A stretch of 64,000 bases of DNA from Aureimonas mangrovi. GTDB taxonomy: Bacteria > Pseudomonadota > Alphaproteobacteria > Rhizobiales > Rhizobiaceae. The first letter of the stretch is position 1. Each line of letters opens with the position of its first letter. Under the pieces are notes generated by a model. That model had not been told where the DNA came from, searched no databases, and was given only the letters and a program-made list of their open reading frames with translations. The DNA lies in assembly GCF_014058705.1 (NCBI RefSeq), contig NZ_CP059692.1, forward strand, positions 811,001 to 875,000, in the 5' to 3' direction. Shown here in pieces: positions 46,022 through 54,847 of the stretch. The translations under genes were made by a program, and so were the position numbers.

Positions 46022-46410
46022 CGCGCGCGCTGCCGATCTCGACGCGGTGTTAGCCGCGGACGAAAAGGCCGGCATGGCCGTGCTGGAGGTATTCGAAGCC
46101 GGCCCTTGGGGACAGCGATATCCCGCGGTCGCGCAAAGGCGGCGACGCAACTGGGCCAACGTCGTGCCCTTCTCCGCTTACCCTGAAGCGTACGGCGGAG
46201 AAGGGCACGACGAATGCGATCGAGGCGCTGAATTCGCAGCTGCGCCGCGCCGTGCGGACCCGAGGCCACTTCCCCAATGACGATGCTCCGATGAAGCTGC
46301 TACATCTCGTTCTCAATCAGGCGGCCGCGGAATGGAAACGCCCGCCTCGCGAGTGGGGCGAGGCCAAGACGCAGTTCGCAGTCGTCTTCGGCGAGCGCTT
46401 CTTCCTCTGA
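46020..46410 (+). pseudogene. IS256-family transposase, 3' remnant with frameshift
   Basis: The first part reads LAADEKAGMAVLEVFEAG and WGQRYPAVAQRRRRNWANVV in one frame. The second part reads TTNAIEALNSQLRRAVRTRG then HFPNDDAPMKLLHLVLNQAA in another, ending FGERFFL and TGA at 46410. These are the C-terminal blocks of IS256 (Mutator-like) transposases. A base loss near 46190 separates the frames, and the N-terminal two thirds with the catalytic aspartates are missing. It adjoins and probably truncated the DapA-like gene. Confidence 0.7.
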
Positions 46411-46595
46411 TGACGAACCGGCCTCACGCATAGAATTCCTTACAGTCCCACGCTGACCGGGTCAGACGCGGGATCGTTGGCTATAGAGCGTAGAGGCAAT
46501 CATCCAATGGCAGCAGCGTATGCCTGCGAAAGGCGACCACCATGGCTTCCTCAGCCTTGCTGATGGTCCTCGAACGCGGCTCCATCGGCGCGGTC

Positions 46596-46737
46596 TTCAA
46601 CTTCGGCCGTCGACTCAAGACACTCGGTGGACTGACGCCCTGCGAATACATCACCAGGATCTGGATTCTCAGAGCCAGGCCGCTTCATCGTCAATCCGAT
46701 CCACCAGATGCCGGGACCAAACACCTGGACTAGGTCA
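46596..46737 (+). pseudogene. IS481/IS3-type transposase 3'-end fragment
   Basis: FNFGRRLKTLGGLTPCEYIT then a frameshift, then SEPGRFIVNPIHQMPGPNT, is the very C-terminus of IS481-like transposases. Nothing upstream of it belongs to the same gene. The surrounding 46411-46807 otherwise shows no gene. Confidence 0.65.
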
Positions 46738-46807
46738 CTTTATGCTGCCGCCGACTGTCGAGGGCGACATCACAATTCTTCGCGGATTATGCCGCGTACG
46801 AGAATCT

Positions 46808-47605
46808 TCACCCAATCACGGCCGCGATAAAAGCCTTGGTCCTATCCTCTTGAGGGTTGATCAAGACTGCGTCGGTCGCGCCCTGCTCGACGATTGTCCC
46901 GCGATCCATGAAGACTACGCGATCCGCGACCTCTCGCGCGAAACCGAGTTCATGCGTGACGACGACCATCGTCATTCCCGAATGTGCTAGTTCGCGCATG
47001 ACAGCGAGGACCTCGCCGACCAGTTCGGGATCCAGGGCAGACGTAGGCTCATCGAACAGCATGATCGTCGGGTTCATCGCCAATGCGCGCGCGATCGCAA
47101 CGCGTTGCTGCTGCCCCCCGGACAGCTGCGAGGGGTAGTTCGCAGCTTTTTCCAAGAGGCCCACACGGTCGAGCAAAGCACGCGCGGTCGCGCGCGCCTT
47201 CTTCACCGGTTGTTTCAACACCTGAATCGGCCCTTCGGTGATGTTCTCGAGCGCCGTCATGTGCGGAAATAGGTTGAACCGTTGGAACACCATTGCGCTC
47301 TTGAGACGCTGCCGGACGGCTTGCCGCTCTGTTAGCGCAAAAAGCTTTTGCCCTTCCTGTCGGTAGCCAACGATCTCGTCGTCGAGCCAGATCGTCCCAT
47401 CGTCGATGTCGTGCAGGTTGTTGATGCATCGCAGCAAGGTCGTCTTGCCCGAGCCTGATCCGCCGATCAGACAGACGACTTCCCCTTTATGGACGTCGAG
47501 GGACACACCATCGAGAGCCACGTATCCATCGAAGCGCTTAGTGACGGAACGGATACGTAACAACGGATTTCGTTCAACGGTTGATAATTCGCTCCGGTAA
47601 CTCAT
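46808..47605 (-). CDS. Polar amino acid ABC transporter ATP-binding protein (GlnQ/HisP type)
   Basis: 265 residues from the ATG at 47605, overlapping the permease stop. Walker [10 protein letters not shown], signature [15 protein letters not shown], Walker [16 protein letters not shown], switch VTHELGFA. There is no TOBE domain, as expected for amino acid importers. A 20-residue insert after [13 protein letters not shown] is seen in HisP/OccP-like members that transport basic amino acids or opines. It is the last gene of the operon. Confidence 0.92.
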   Translation of the reverse strand: MSYRSELSTVERNPLLRIRSVTKRFDGYVALDGVSLDVHKGEVVCLIGGSGSGKTTLLRCINNLHDIDDGTIWLDDEIVGYRQEGQKLFALTERQAVRQRLKSAMVFQRFNLFPHMTALENITEGPIQVLKQPVKKARATARALLDRVGLLEKAANYPSQLSGGQQQRVAIARALAMNPTIMLFDEPTSALDPELVGEVLAVMRELAHSGMTMVVVTHELGFAREVADRVVFMDRGTIVEQGATDAVLINPQEDRTKAFIAAVIG

Positions 47606-48474
47606 CGCCGCTCGCTCCCTTTTGCGAAATGCCTCTCGAGCGGAATCTGTATGAGAGTAAGAACGGAGACGACTGCGAGATACCATGCCCCTGCGACCAG
47701 CAAAAGCTCAACCACGCGTGCATTTGAGTAGTAGATGGAGCTAGCGTTATACATGACTTCGGAAAACTGAATCACGCTGGCAAGCGAAGTGGTCTTAACG
47801 AGAAGGATGAATTCGTTTCCGAGGGGAGGAATGACAACCCGCATTGCTTGTGGCAGCACAATCCGGCGCAGGGCACGCAGTCGTGTCATCCCGATCGTTT
47901 TGGCAGCTTCGTACTGGCCTGTATCGACGGAAAGCATGCCTGCTCGCATAACCTCCGAGGTGTAGGCGCCCTGGTTGAGGGCAAGACCCAGCAGCGCTGC
48001 GGTGAACGGCGTCATGAACTCGATCATCGGCATCGACCACACGCCGGGAATGCCGATGACTGGAAAGACCAGCGCCAGATTGTACCAAAGCATCAACTGC
48101 AACAGCACCGGCGTACCACGAAACAACCAGATGTAGGCGAAAGCGACCGATTGCAGAACCGGGTTGTCGGAGCTTCGCATGATCGCCGTGATGGTGCCGA
48201 GAGCGATGCCAATCGCCATCGCCAGCACAGCAAGGATAACGGTGTTGGCGACACCATTGAGAATGGAAGAAACGGTAAGGAAGCGGCGGAAAACCTGCCA
48301 ATCGATCTGTCCGGTCGCGAAGGCGTAGGCGATCATCCCGAGGACTGAGAGGATGGCAGCAGCCGATATCCAGCGCCCGTATCTCGGGCGCCGGATGATC
48401 TGATAGTCTGACAATCGGTACAGCCTCTCCGGCGCACACGATGCGGCGCCGGAGAGTGAGTGCTGCGAAGCCAT
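47602..48474 (-). CDS. Polar amino acid ABC transporter permease (HisM/GlnP type)
   Basis: 290 residues from the ATG at 48474, with one base shared with the binding-protein stop. It has an unusually long N-terminal cytoplasmic part before the first helix ([19 protein letters not shown]). The EAA loop is [21 protein letters not shown]. Only one permease is encoded, so it probably works as a homodimer. Confidence 0.9.
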   Translation of the reverse strand: MASQHSLSGAASCAPERLYRLSDYQIIRRPRYGRWISAAAILSVLGMIAYAFATGQIDWQVFRRFLTVSSILNGVANTVILAVLAMAIGIALGTITAIMRSSDNPVLQSVAFAYIWLFRGTPVLLQLMLWYNLALVFPVIGIPGVWSMPMIEFMTPFTAALLGLALNQGAYTSEVMRAGMLSVDTGQYEAAKTIGMTRLRALRRIVLPQAMRVVIPPLGNEFILLVKTTSLASVIQFSEVMYNASSIYYSNARVVELLLVAGAWYLAVVSVLTLIQIPLERHFAKGSERR

Positions 48475-49310
48475 CAGCCGCGCGGCTCGCTGTTGATCAT
48501 TGCCGCCTCGACGGCGTGGGAGTTGAGGTCCCACTTTTCGAGAATGGCGCCGTAGGTCCCGTCGTCGATAAGCTCCTGCAGCGTGTCGGCGAAGGCGTCG
48601 CGGAACTCGGAATCCTGCTTGCGGAAAGCCGCGCCGTAATAGGCATCTACGAGCGGCTCGCCGATCAGGCGATAAAGATCGCCTTCCTGAGAGTTGACGA
48701 ATGCCATCGTCTCACCGCCGATGACGCCGGCGACTGCACGTCCCTGCCGGACCTGAAGGCGCACTTCAGGGGAGCTTTCGCCACCGAGGACGGTGATGGG
48801 CTCCAGCCCCGCAGCGACGCAGTTGGCATCGCTCCACTGTTCGGTGAGCGCCGGATAGCTTGTTGAGCGCACGGTGCTGATGGTCTGGCCGCACAGCTCG
48901 ATCGGATCCTGAATCTCGCTGCCGGTCAAAACGTAGAATTGCGCGCCGGCGCGAAGGTAGTTGACGAAGTCCATCGTCTCCCGGCGCTCTTCGTTATCGA
49001 TCATACCGGACAGGATGAAATCTGTGCGCCCGGTGGTCAGCGCGGGAATGAGCTGGTTAAACAGCCCGTCAGTGCGTACGACCTCTAGGCCAAGCCGGTC
49101 CGCGACGGCGTCGACGAGCTCGACGTCCAGCCCTTCGAACTCACCAGTTTCCGTGTTGACGTATTCCATCGGAGGGAAGGTCGCGTTGATTGCAAGCGTG
49201 AAATTACCGCGATCCCGGATCGCCTGCGGCAGCTCACCGGCGATTGCCGACACGGGAGACAGGACCAGTCCGGCCAGTAAGATGCTCTTGAGACCTGCAG
49301 ATTTCATCAT
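48474..49310 (-). CDS. Amino acid ABC transporter periplasmic binding protein (family 3)
   Basis: 278 residues: signal peptide MMKSAGLKSILLAGLVLSPV (cut near AIAG), then FTLAINATFPPMEYVNTETG and FEGLDVELVDAVADRLGLEV, the standard family 3 start. The arginine-containing segment ETMDFVNYLRAG lies near the ligand site. Its ligand is unknown; the neighbouring hydrolases suggest a ureido, amido or N-acyl amino compound. Confidence 0.9.
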   Translation of the reverse strand: MMKSAGLKSILLAGLVLSPVSAIAGELPQAIRDRGNFTLAINATFPPMEYVNTETGEFEGLDVELVDAVADRLGLEVVRTDGLFNQLIPALTTGRTDFILSGMIDNEERRETMDFVNYLRAGAQFYVLTGSEIQDPIELCGQTISTVRSTSYPALTEQWSDANCVAAGLEPITVLGGESSPEVRLQVRQGRAVAGVIGGETMAFVNSQEGDLYRLIGEPLVDAYYGAAFRKQDSEFRDAFADTLQELIDDGTYGAILEKWDLNSHAVEAAMINSEPRG

Positions 49311-49376
49311 GGCTTCCTTTGTTGAAATGCGGGTGAAATCGTTGGGCGCGGGCGGGACCGCAGCCAGTGATCGTGC

Positions 49377-50297
49377 CTAGTTTGCTCTGCGGAAAGGAGC
49401 GCCTTGCTCGGCGGCGTGATCGTCGAAAATCGCCTTCGCCTGCATCGGTGACACGAAGCGAGCGCCGCTCTCGCGGACATGTTCAAGAATGCCCTGCAGC
49501 CGAGTCTCAAACTCTTCACGTCCCATCGTATAGGTATGACAAACCATTGAGACGATCTGGAGCGCGTCTGCCGTCGCAGCGCGTTCCGCCACCGCATCCC
49601 AAACCAACTTCATCGCCGTCAGGTTGGAGAATTCGTTGATGATGTAATTCTCGCCCACCACGAAAGGGCGAGACTGCCCAGGGGCCTTTGCATCCCAGGC
49701 CCAGGGAATCTCGAACAGTGCGCCATTATCGGCGTGCCCGGAATGGCGCGCTGGCTGCTCCGGGTCCATGTAATAAGCCGAGAGAGGCGCACCGTTCCAG
49801 TTTGCCGCCTTCTGCGGCCAGACGATGCCGGGCGCGCAGGACAGCTCGATCGAAATTCCTACGTCCTTAAGTATGGCGCCAATCTCGGGCGTGAAACCGT
49901 GATAGCCACCTCGGTAGGCGTGGAGCGGAAGCCCGGCGGACGTCATCGCCTCGACGCAGTCTTGGATGACGCCGCGCATGTGGTCGGTGTGATAGTAGGT
50001 CGTGCTGTCAGGCGCCGTTCCGGGCCCAGGCCCATAAAGGTCTTCTTCGGGATGGAGGACTAGATCCGCGCCGTCTTCGACAACGTCGCGCCAGAAGCCG
50101 ATGAAGGGCTCTTCGTAGAACCGCCGGCGATACATGGGCCCGGTCAGGACCGTCCATGCCGCAGCGCCGCCCGTATGCGCCGCGAGAATCTCTTGCATCC
50201 GACGGTACTTGGCAAGAATGACGGCGTCGTCCTGGAACTCGGAAACCGGGTCAGGATCGCTGTCCACGTTCACGACTAGGTAAAGCGGTCGATCCAT
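49377..50297 (-). CDS. Polysaccharide deacetylase-like (NodB-fold) protein of unknown substrate
   Basis: 306 residues, no signal peptide, starting LYLVVNVDSDPDPVSEFQDD. The DSD at residues 12-14 corresponds to the NodB motif 1 aspartates. HTDHMRGV may supply the motif 2 histidines, YRGGYHG (an R-G-G-Y motif 3) is clear, and MVCHTYTMG could be motif 5. It is cytoplasmic, so a small-molecule amide rather than polysaccharide is the likely substrate, as for PuuE-type allantoinases. It lies 66 bases ahead of the binding-protein gene and after a terminator, so it may head the transporter transcript. Confidence 0.65.
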   Translation of the reverse strand: MDRPLYLVVNVDSDPDPVSEFQDDAVILAKYRRMQEILAAHTGGAAAWTVLTGPMYRRRFYEEPFIGFWRDVVEDGADLVLHPEEDLYGPGPGTAPDSTTYYHTDHMRGVIQDCVEAMTSAGLPLHAYRGGYHGFTPEIGAILKDVGISIELSCAPGIVWPQKAANWNGAPLSAYYMDPEQPARHSGHADNGALFEIPWAWDAKAPGQSRPFVVGENYIINEFSNLTAMKLVWDAVAERAATADALQIVSMVCHTYTMGREEFETRLQGILEHVRESGARFVSPMQAKAIFDDHAAEQGAPFRRAN

Positions 50298-50421
50298 GTG
50301 GCTACATTCCCCAGAATTTTCGAGTTTTGGCTAGCTTTTAATCACCGCCTTCTGGCGACTAAAGATATTGCATTACGGCTGAAGATGGTCAAGCGACTTT
50401 CTCATAAGGAATATAGCTTGA

Positions 50422-50464
50422 ACAAAAATTCAGCCGGGCTTCAGGCTGGGCGCTTGAAGTTCGG
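50422..50464 (-). terminator. Intrinsic terminator after the arginase-like gene
   Basis: On the minus strand CCGAACTTCA (50464-50455) pairs with TGAAGCCCGG (50443-50434), ten positions with two mismatches around an 11-base loop, followed by CTGAATTTTTG. It lies 24 bases past the stop of the gene at 50488 and separates it from the deacetylase/ABC genes. Confidence 0.5.
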
Positions 50465-50487
50465 GCCGCCCGCCTGGGGGAGGGGCT

Positions 50488-51558
50488 TTAGGATTTGGCC
50501 GCCGCGATCTTTCGCTTGGCCAGCCCCGCCATGAAGTACATCATGACATAGACGATCACGCGGTAGGTCACCGCCGATCCGGGGGGGATGCAGATGAAGG
50601 ACAGCCCGTCACATCCGCGAAGCCCGACCTCGTGGCCGAGCCGTATGGCCTCGTAGTCGGACATTCCGATCGGTTCAGCGAGTTCCCCGAGGATATCTCC
50701 CTCGGCCGGACCGGCGCCTCCCATCACATCCATGTCAAAATGGGCATAGACCGCATCGGTGCCGTCGAAGGCCCGGTCGAGCGCCTTGACGGTACCTTCG
50801 ATGCCGAGCTCGGTCCGCAGGCGCCACATCGGTATGAAGTCGGCACCCGCCCCGACGAACCGCCTGATCGTCGCCGGATCCTCCAGCATCCCGCGCTCGC
50901 CGATCTCCACGAGGTTTGCCATCGAGAAGTTCGAGCAGTCGCGATAGAGCTTGTCCTTCCAGTTCGTCGACCCTGCGACATGGTCGCTCATGGTCGCCCA
51001 GTCGTAGGGCCACGCGTCCCAGTGAGTGTCGAGGCTGACCATGCCTACCTTCCCGCTGACGGACTCAGCGATGGGCCGCCCGACTGCGTAGGAGCCGCAA
51101 GGCGAGTTCTGGCCGATGACGATCGGTACGGCTCCCGCCTTCAGCGCCGCCCTGACCTTGACCATCGTGGCTTCCTCAGCCTCGAGGATTTTCTCCACTC
51201 GTCCGTCATAACTGGTGGCCAGCGGGATATCGGCATCGCCAAAATCGACGACGTTGAGATGTTCGAAAACGTCGAGATCGAAGTCTTGGATGTAGCCCGA
51301 GCGATAGCGAATGGATTGCTGGCGTACCCGGCGCGTGGCCGAGATCCATTCCGCCTTATCGACGCCGCTGTATTTCTGCCCCCAACCGGCAACGAAAGGC
51401 GCGCCGATGATCACGACGTCAGCGCCTTGGATGTCTTCTTCGGTCAAAGCGTGTCGAACGCCGAGAAAGGTCGGCATGTCTTCTTCGATGCGCGGAAAGT
51501 GCGTCGTGCGCCAGACCTTGCCTCGAAAAGTCTCTTCCCAGCTTGGATAATGCGGCAT
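50488..51558 (-). CDS. Arginase/agmatinase (ureohydrolase) fold protein with altered metal site
   Basis: 356 residues from the ATG at 51558 (ribosome site AAGGAC). Ureohydrolases hydrolyse guanidino compounds with a Mn2+ pair bound by GGDHS, DAHxD and SxDxDxxDP. Here the second motif is kept as SLDTHWDAW and the third partly as HFDMDVMGGAGP, but the first is IGQNSPCG, so the histidine ligand is replaced. A long N-terminal part (GKVWRTTHFPRIEEDMPTFL) is not typical of arginase. It may use one metal, another metal such as nickel, or act on a different substrate. It is in the operon with an M20 amidohydrolase and a NodB-fold enzyme. Confidence 0.75.
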   Translation of the reverse strand: MPHYPSWEETFRGKVWRTTHFPRIEEDMPTFLGVRHALTEEDIQGADVVIIGAPFVAGWGQKYSGVDKAEWISATRRVRQQSIRYRSGYIQDFDLDVFEHLNVVDFGDADIPLATSYDGRVEKILEAEEATMVKVRAALKAGAVPIVIGQNSPCGSYAVGRPIAESVSGKVGMVSLDTHWDAWPYDWATMSDHVAGSTNWKDKLYRDCSNFSMANLVEIGERGMLEDPATIRRFVGAGADFIPMWRLRTELGIEGTVKALDRAFDGTDAVYAHFDMDVMGGAGPAEGDILGELAEPIGMSDYEAIRLGHEVGLRGCDGLSFICIPPGSAVTYRVIVYVMMYFMAGLAKRKIAAAKS

Positions 51559-51580
51559 TCGATCGTCCTTGTTAAGTTTA

Positions 51581-52516
51581 TCAGCTGTGTTGCGAAGCGC
51601 CGAACATGTCGGCGACCTTGGCGGCTTGGGCATGTCCGGCGTCAATAAGTGCATGGACGTGCCGTTGCCGAGCATCCCCTGCGGCGTCCCTGAGTGCTGC
51701 AGTCACACAGGCAGGCAATGGCTGGAGTGTGTGTCCGTCTTCCAGCGCCAGCGCGCGTCCCGGGGTCGACCACCGGGTCCAGTAATCCCCGAACCGCAGC
51801 GAGAGATCCGGGCCGGACATGGCCATGAGGACCGTCCTCTCCGCAGGTTCGAGCCGCGAGAACGCGGCCGCGTTCATCACGAAATACAGGGGCGAGAGAT
51901 AGAAGACGTCGCTGTGATGGTGGCGGAAGACATCAATCGTCCGCGAATAGGCGAGGACGTCCCACGCCATGACGGCACCGTCGATGGCGCCGCTTCTCGC
52001 CGCATCGCCGATCGCGGGCGGCAGAAGGTGAATTGGCTGCGCCCCGAGGGCCGCGAGCGTTTCGGCCATGGCACCCGCCGGCGAGCGAATTCGCTTGCCC
52101 GCGAAGTCGGAAACGCGTTCGATCGGAGCATCGCGCATGTGCAGCAGCCCACCACTGTCGGCGTGAAGCGCCAAGACCTTGAGCGGCTCGAATTCCGCGG
52201 CCAAGTAGGCATCATGCGCGGCTAGAAGCCGCTCGCCGGCTTGGTGCGGGCCATCCACAAGGAATGGCAGGTTCATCAGCTGAGTCAGCGGGAAGCGCCC
52301 CGGCGGAAGATTGGCGGGGGAATGCGCCACGTCCACCGCACCAGACATCACCTGATCGAACTGGTTCTCCAGAAGGCCGAGTGGCGAGCCCTCTCCGTGG
52401 ATCTCGAACGACAGGCTCGGACAGGCGGTGGTCAGGCGCTCGGCCCAAGGCAGGATGAAATCGCGGTGAGTGCCGTGATCGGAGGGCATGTAGTGGCTGA
52501 CAATCAGGCGGGTCAT
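51581..52516 (-). CDS. DctP-family TRAP binding protein homologue without signal peptide
   Basis: 311 residues starting MTRLIVSHYMPSDHGTHRDF; the first residues are already the mature beta-strand of a DctP domain, and no signal peptide or membrane anchor precedes it. DctP features include FAGKRIRSPAGAMAETLAALG and GAIDGAVMAWDVLAYSR. The start overlaps the stop of the M20 gene by 4 bases, and no DctQ/DctM genes are near. It is thus either cytoplasmic, with a sensing or carrier role, or exported by an unusual route. An upstream start that would add a signal peptide is blocked by the overlap. Confidence 0.75.
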   Translation of the reverse strand: MTRLIVSHYMPSDHGTHRDFILPWAERLTTACPSLSFEIHGEGSPLGLLENQFDQVMSGAVDVAHSPANLPPGRFPLTQLMNLPFLVDGPHQAGERLLAAHDAYLAAEFEPLKVLALHADSGGLLHMRDAPIERVSDFAGKRIRSPAGAMAETLAALGAQPIHLLPPAIGDAARSGAIDGAVMAWDVLAYSRTIDVFRHHHSDVFYLSPLYFVMNAAAFSRLEPAERTVLMAMSGPDLSLRFGDYWTRWSTPGRALALEDGHTLQPLPACVTAALRDAAGDARQRHVHALIDAGHAQAAKVADMFGASQHS

Positions 52517-53757
52517 CGCTCGGGCCGTGCTGCAAGCGCGAAGACCGTGTCTGCCAAGACCTGCGCACCCTGCACGACGGCCTCGGGATCGCAGAATTCA
52601 TTCTCGTTGTGGCTGATACCGTCACGGCACGGGACGAAGATCATTCCCGAAGGGCACAACGCCGCGACGTGGGCGGCGTCGTGGATCGCGCCGGACACCA
52701 TTCTGCGCCAGCTGAACCCGCGCTTCGCTGCCGAGGCCGCGATCGCTTCGGTGATCTCTTTGTCGAACGGGACGGGCGTTTGGTAGATCAGGCGCTCGGC
52801 CCGCGCGTTCGTCAGGGCTGCCTCGACCCTCGCCATGGCGTCTTCGAGGACGATGCGGTCGGGGTGGCGCACGTCCAGTGTGAAGCTGGCGGACGAAGCT
52901 ATGGTGTTGATAGACCCCGGCGCGAGCTCGAACCGGCCGATCGTATATCGCAATCCGTGCAGATCGCGGAGTGTCTGATCGATTGCGTCCATGAGCGTGC
53001 GAGCCGACGAGAGCGCGTCGGCGCGTCGCTCCATCGGCACAGCCCCGGCATGACCTGCGACGCCGTCGACGCTCACCCGATATTGCGCGAGACCTTGGAC
53101 GTCGGTCACCACTCCGATCGCAACCCCCTGATCCTCCAGGATCGGTCCCTGTTCGATGTGGAGTTCCACATAGGCGGCATAGGCGCCGCAGAGAGGACGT
53201 GGCGCAAGCGTGATGTCCGATGCGGCAAAGCTGGCGAGGGACTTGGCCAGAGCTTCTCCCACGGCCATGCCATCAGCGGCCTTGACCGCCAAGGCGTCAT
53301 CAAGCTGCAGATGACCCGCGTGAACAGCCGAGCCCATGGTGGTCGGGTTGAAGCGCGCACCTTCCTCGTTACACCAGATCGCCACTTCGACCGGCGTCGC
53401 AACCGATCCCGGATGCTTGGCGAGAACCTCGATGCATTCGAGTGCGGCGATCACGCCGAGTACGCCGTCGAAATTGCCGCCGACAGGCTGACTATCGAGA
53501 TGCGAGCCCACGAGGACGGGGCGTTGCGACGTCGCTCCCGGCGGTGTCCACCGCATGAAAAGATTGCCGATCGGGTCGACGAAGCTCTCGCAGCCGATGG
53601 ACTCGGCGCATTTCAGGCACCTGATGCGCGCGTGTGTCTCCTCTTCTGAGAGCGCGAGGCGGCACACCCCGCCATTATCCAGCGCACCGATCTTGGCAAT
53701 CTCGGCAAGGCGTCCGAGGGTACGGTCTCGATCGACCGCTCGATCATGATTGAGCAT
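52513..53757 (-). CDS. M20-family Zn-dependent amidohydrolase (N-carbamoyl amino acid hydrolase/allantoate amidohydrolase type)
   Basis: 414 residues from ATG 53757, the usual length; ATG 53863-53865 would extend it into the previous gene. Metal-site motifs are VGSHLDSQPVGGNFDG and WCNEEGARFNPTTMGS. LHIEQGPILED is the HyuC/AllC signature, and GAIHDAAHVAALCPSGMIFV is the C-terminal site. Members cleave carbamoyl or ureido groups (allantoate, N-carbamoyl amino acids). With the PuuE-like enzyme upstream this suggests a ureide-type pathway. Confidence 0.85.
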   Translation of the reverse strand: MLNHDRAVDRDRTLGRLAEIAKIGALDNGGVCRLALSEEETHARIRCLKCAESIGCESFVDPIGNLFMRWTPPGATSQRPVLVGSHLDSQPVGGNFDGVLGVIAALECIEVLAKHPGSVATPVEVAIWCNEEGARFNPTTMGSAVHAGHLQLDDALAVKAADGMAVGEALAKSLASFAASDITLAPRPLCGAYAAYVELHIEQGPILEDQGVAIGVVTDVQGLAQYRVSVDGVAGHAGAVPMERRADALSSARTLMDAIDQTLRDLHGLRYTIGRFELAPGSINTIASSASFTLDVRHPDRIVLEDAMARVEAALTNARAERLIYQTPVPFDKEITEAIAASAAKRGFSWRRMVSGAIHDAAHVAALCPSGMIFVPCRDGISHNENEFCDPEAVVQGAQVLADTVFALAARPER

Positions 53758-53798
53758 GTGTGGCCGTATACCTGTCGTCTTGCGGAGCTCTTGCGTGA

Positions 53799-54710
53799 TC
53801 AACCCGGTGAACCTGACGGCATCGGCCCAGTGGCGAATGGCAGGAAGTCCCGGCGCGGTGTCCATCGCTCGGTATCGATCAGCGACCGACAGTGGTCCGC
53901 TATCTGCGACAGGGTCGCGAACCAGACACCGCCCCTGGTCTGCATGTGCTCGATCAACTCAATCATCATTTCGGCACGAGCGAGCCGCCCCGTCAGGAAC
54001 GGGTGCCAGACGGTGACGAACATCCCTCCGTGGCGCCACGCCGCGTCGAATTCGGACTTATACATTTCGAGCGCGGATCCCGGCGTCGCGATCGGCAGCA
54101 TGTAGCCAAAGTCGGGCAGGCAGGCGAATTGCGTCCAGTCATCGAGCGTGATGTCCGTCGGCAACTCGACCATCGTCCGTTCGTCGTCGCCTACGAGATA
54201 CGGAACGTCGTCGCCGAAGAGGGACGAGTCGTAGAGGAAGCCCTCGTCGAGCAGATGCGCCACTGTATGCCGCGAGTGCTGGAAGGCCGGCGCCCGATAG
54301 CCCGTAGGGCGCGCTCCGGTGAGCGCCCGTATCGACTCGATCCCGGCCTGCAGGCTTTCCAGCTCGGCGCTCGACGTCTGCGTGTTCGGCCGCGCGTGGG
54401 CGTAGCCGTGGTGTGCGATCTCGTGCCCTTCGGCGAGGATCTTCTCGACAGTGTCCGGATAGGTGTCGACGCACCAGCCGGGCACGAAGAAAGTCTGGCG
54501 TAGCCCCTGCTCACGAAAGATATTGAGAAGGCGAGGGATTGCCGCGACCGGCTCGTAGCGAAGCTGTGCCGCAAGAGCCACTTGGTCGGGTGCGGTGTCG
54601 GGAAAACGCCGATAGACGAGCGTTTCTCCATCCATGTCGAACGACAAGCACACAGCGCATCGCGCACCGTCCGGCCATGTGGGAGGATTTTCGATAAGCT
54701 TCGAAACCAT
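53799..54710 (-). CDS. Polysaccharide deacetylase family protein, PuuE allantoinase-like
   Basis: 303 residues from ATG 54710. NodB motifs: AVCLSFDMDGET (motif 1), HEIAHHGYAHARPN (motif 2), TGYRAPAFQHS (motif 3), and VTVWHPFLTGRLAR near the end. It has no signal peptide, so it is a cytoplasmic amidase like PuuE, which opens cyclic amides without a metal. It is the first gene of the minus-strand operon and faces the XRE-cupin regulator. The exact substrate is unknown. Confidence 0.8.
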   Translation of the reverse strand: MVSKLIENPPTWPDGARCAVCLSFDMDGETLVYRRFPDTAPDQVALAAQLRYEPVAAIPRLLNIFREQGLRQTFFVPGWCVDTYPDTVEKILAEGHEIAHHGYAHARPNTQTSSAELESLQAGIESIRALTGARPTGYRAPAFQHSRHTVAHLLDEGFLYDSSLFGDDVPYLVGDDERTMVELPTDITLDDWTQFACLPDFGYMLPIATPGSALEMYKSEFDAAWRHGGMFVTVWHPFLTGRLARAEMMIELIEHMQTRGGVWFATLSQIADHCRSLIDTERWTPRRDFLPFATGPMPSGSPG

Positions 54711-54847
54711 GATCAAGGCATCTCGGTGAATCTGGGCGATTGAAGTTCGGTCGCGACAAATGGTAGTGACATTGAGAACCGCTGGATGCCTATTTGTCAA
54801 CCAGCTGTACCTACAATAAAGGGCCTGGAGAGGCGGGGTGGTCATAC
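54711..54847. promoter_or_regulatory. Divergent control region between the amidohydrolase operon and the XRE-cupin regulator
   Basis: 137 bases between two divergent genes, relatively AT-rich (for example CTATTTGTCAACCAGC at 54790). It must hold both promoters and probably the operator of the XRE-cupin protein. No clear palindrome was found. CCAGCTGTACCTACA here also occurs at 5275-5289, which may be chance. Confidence 0.3.
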
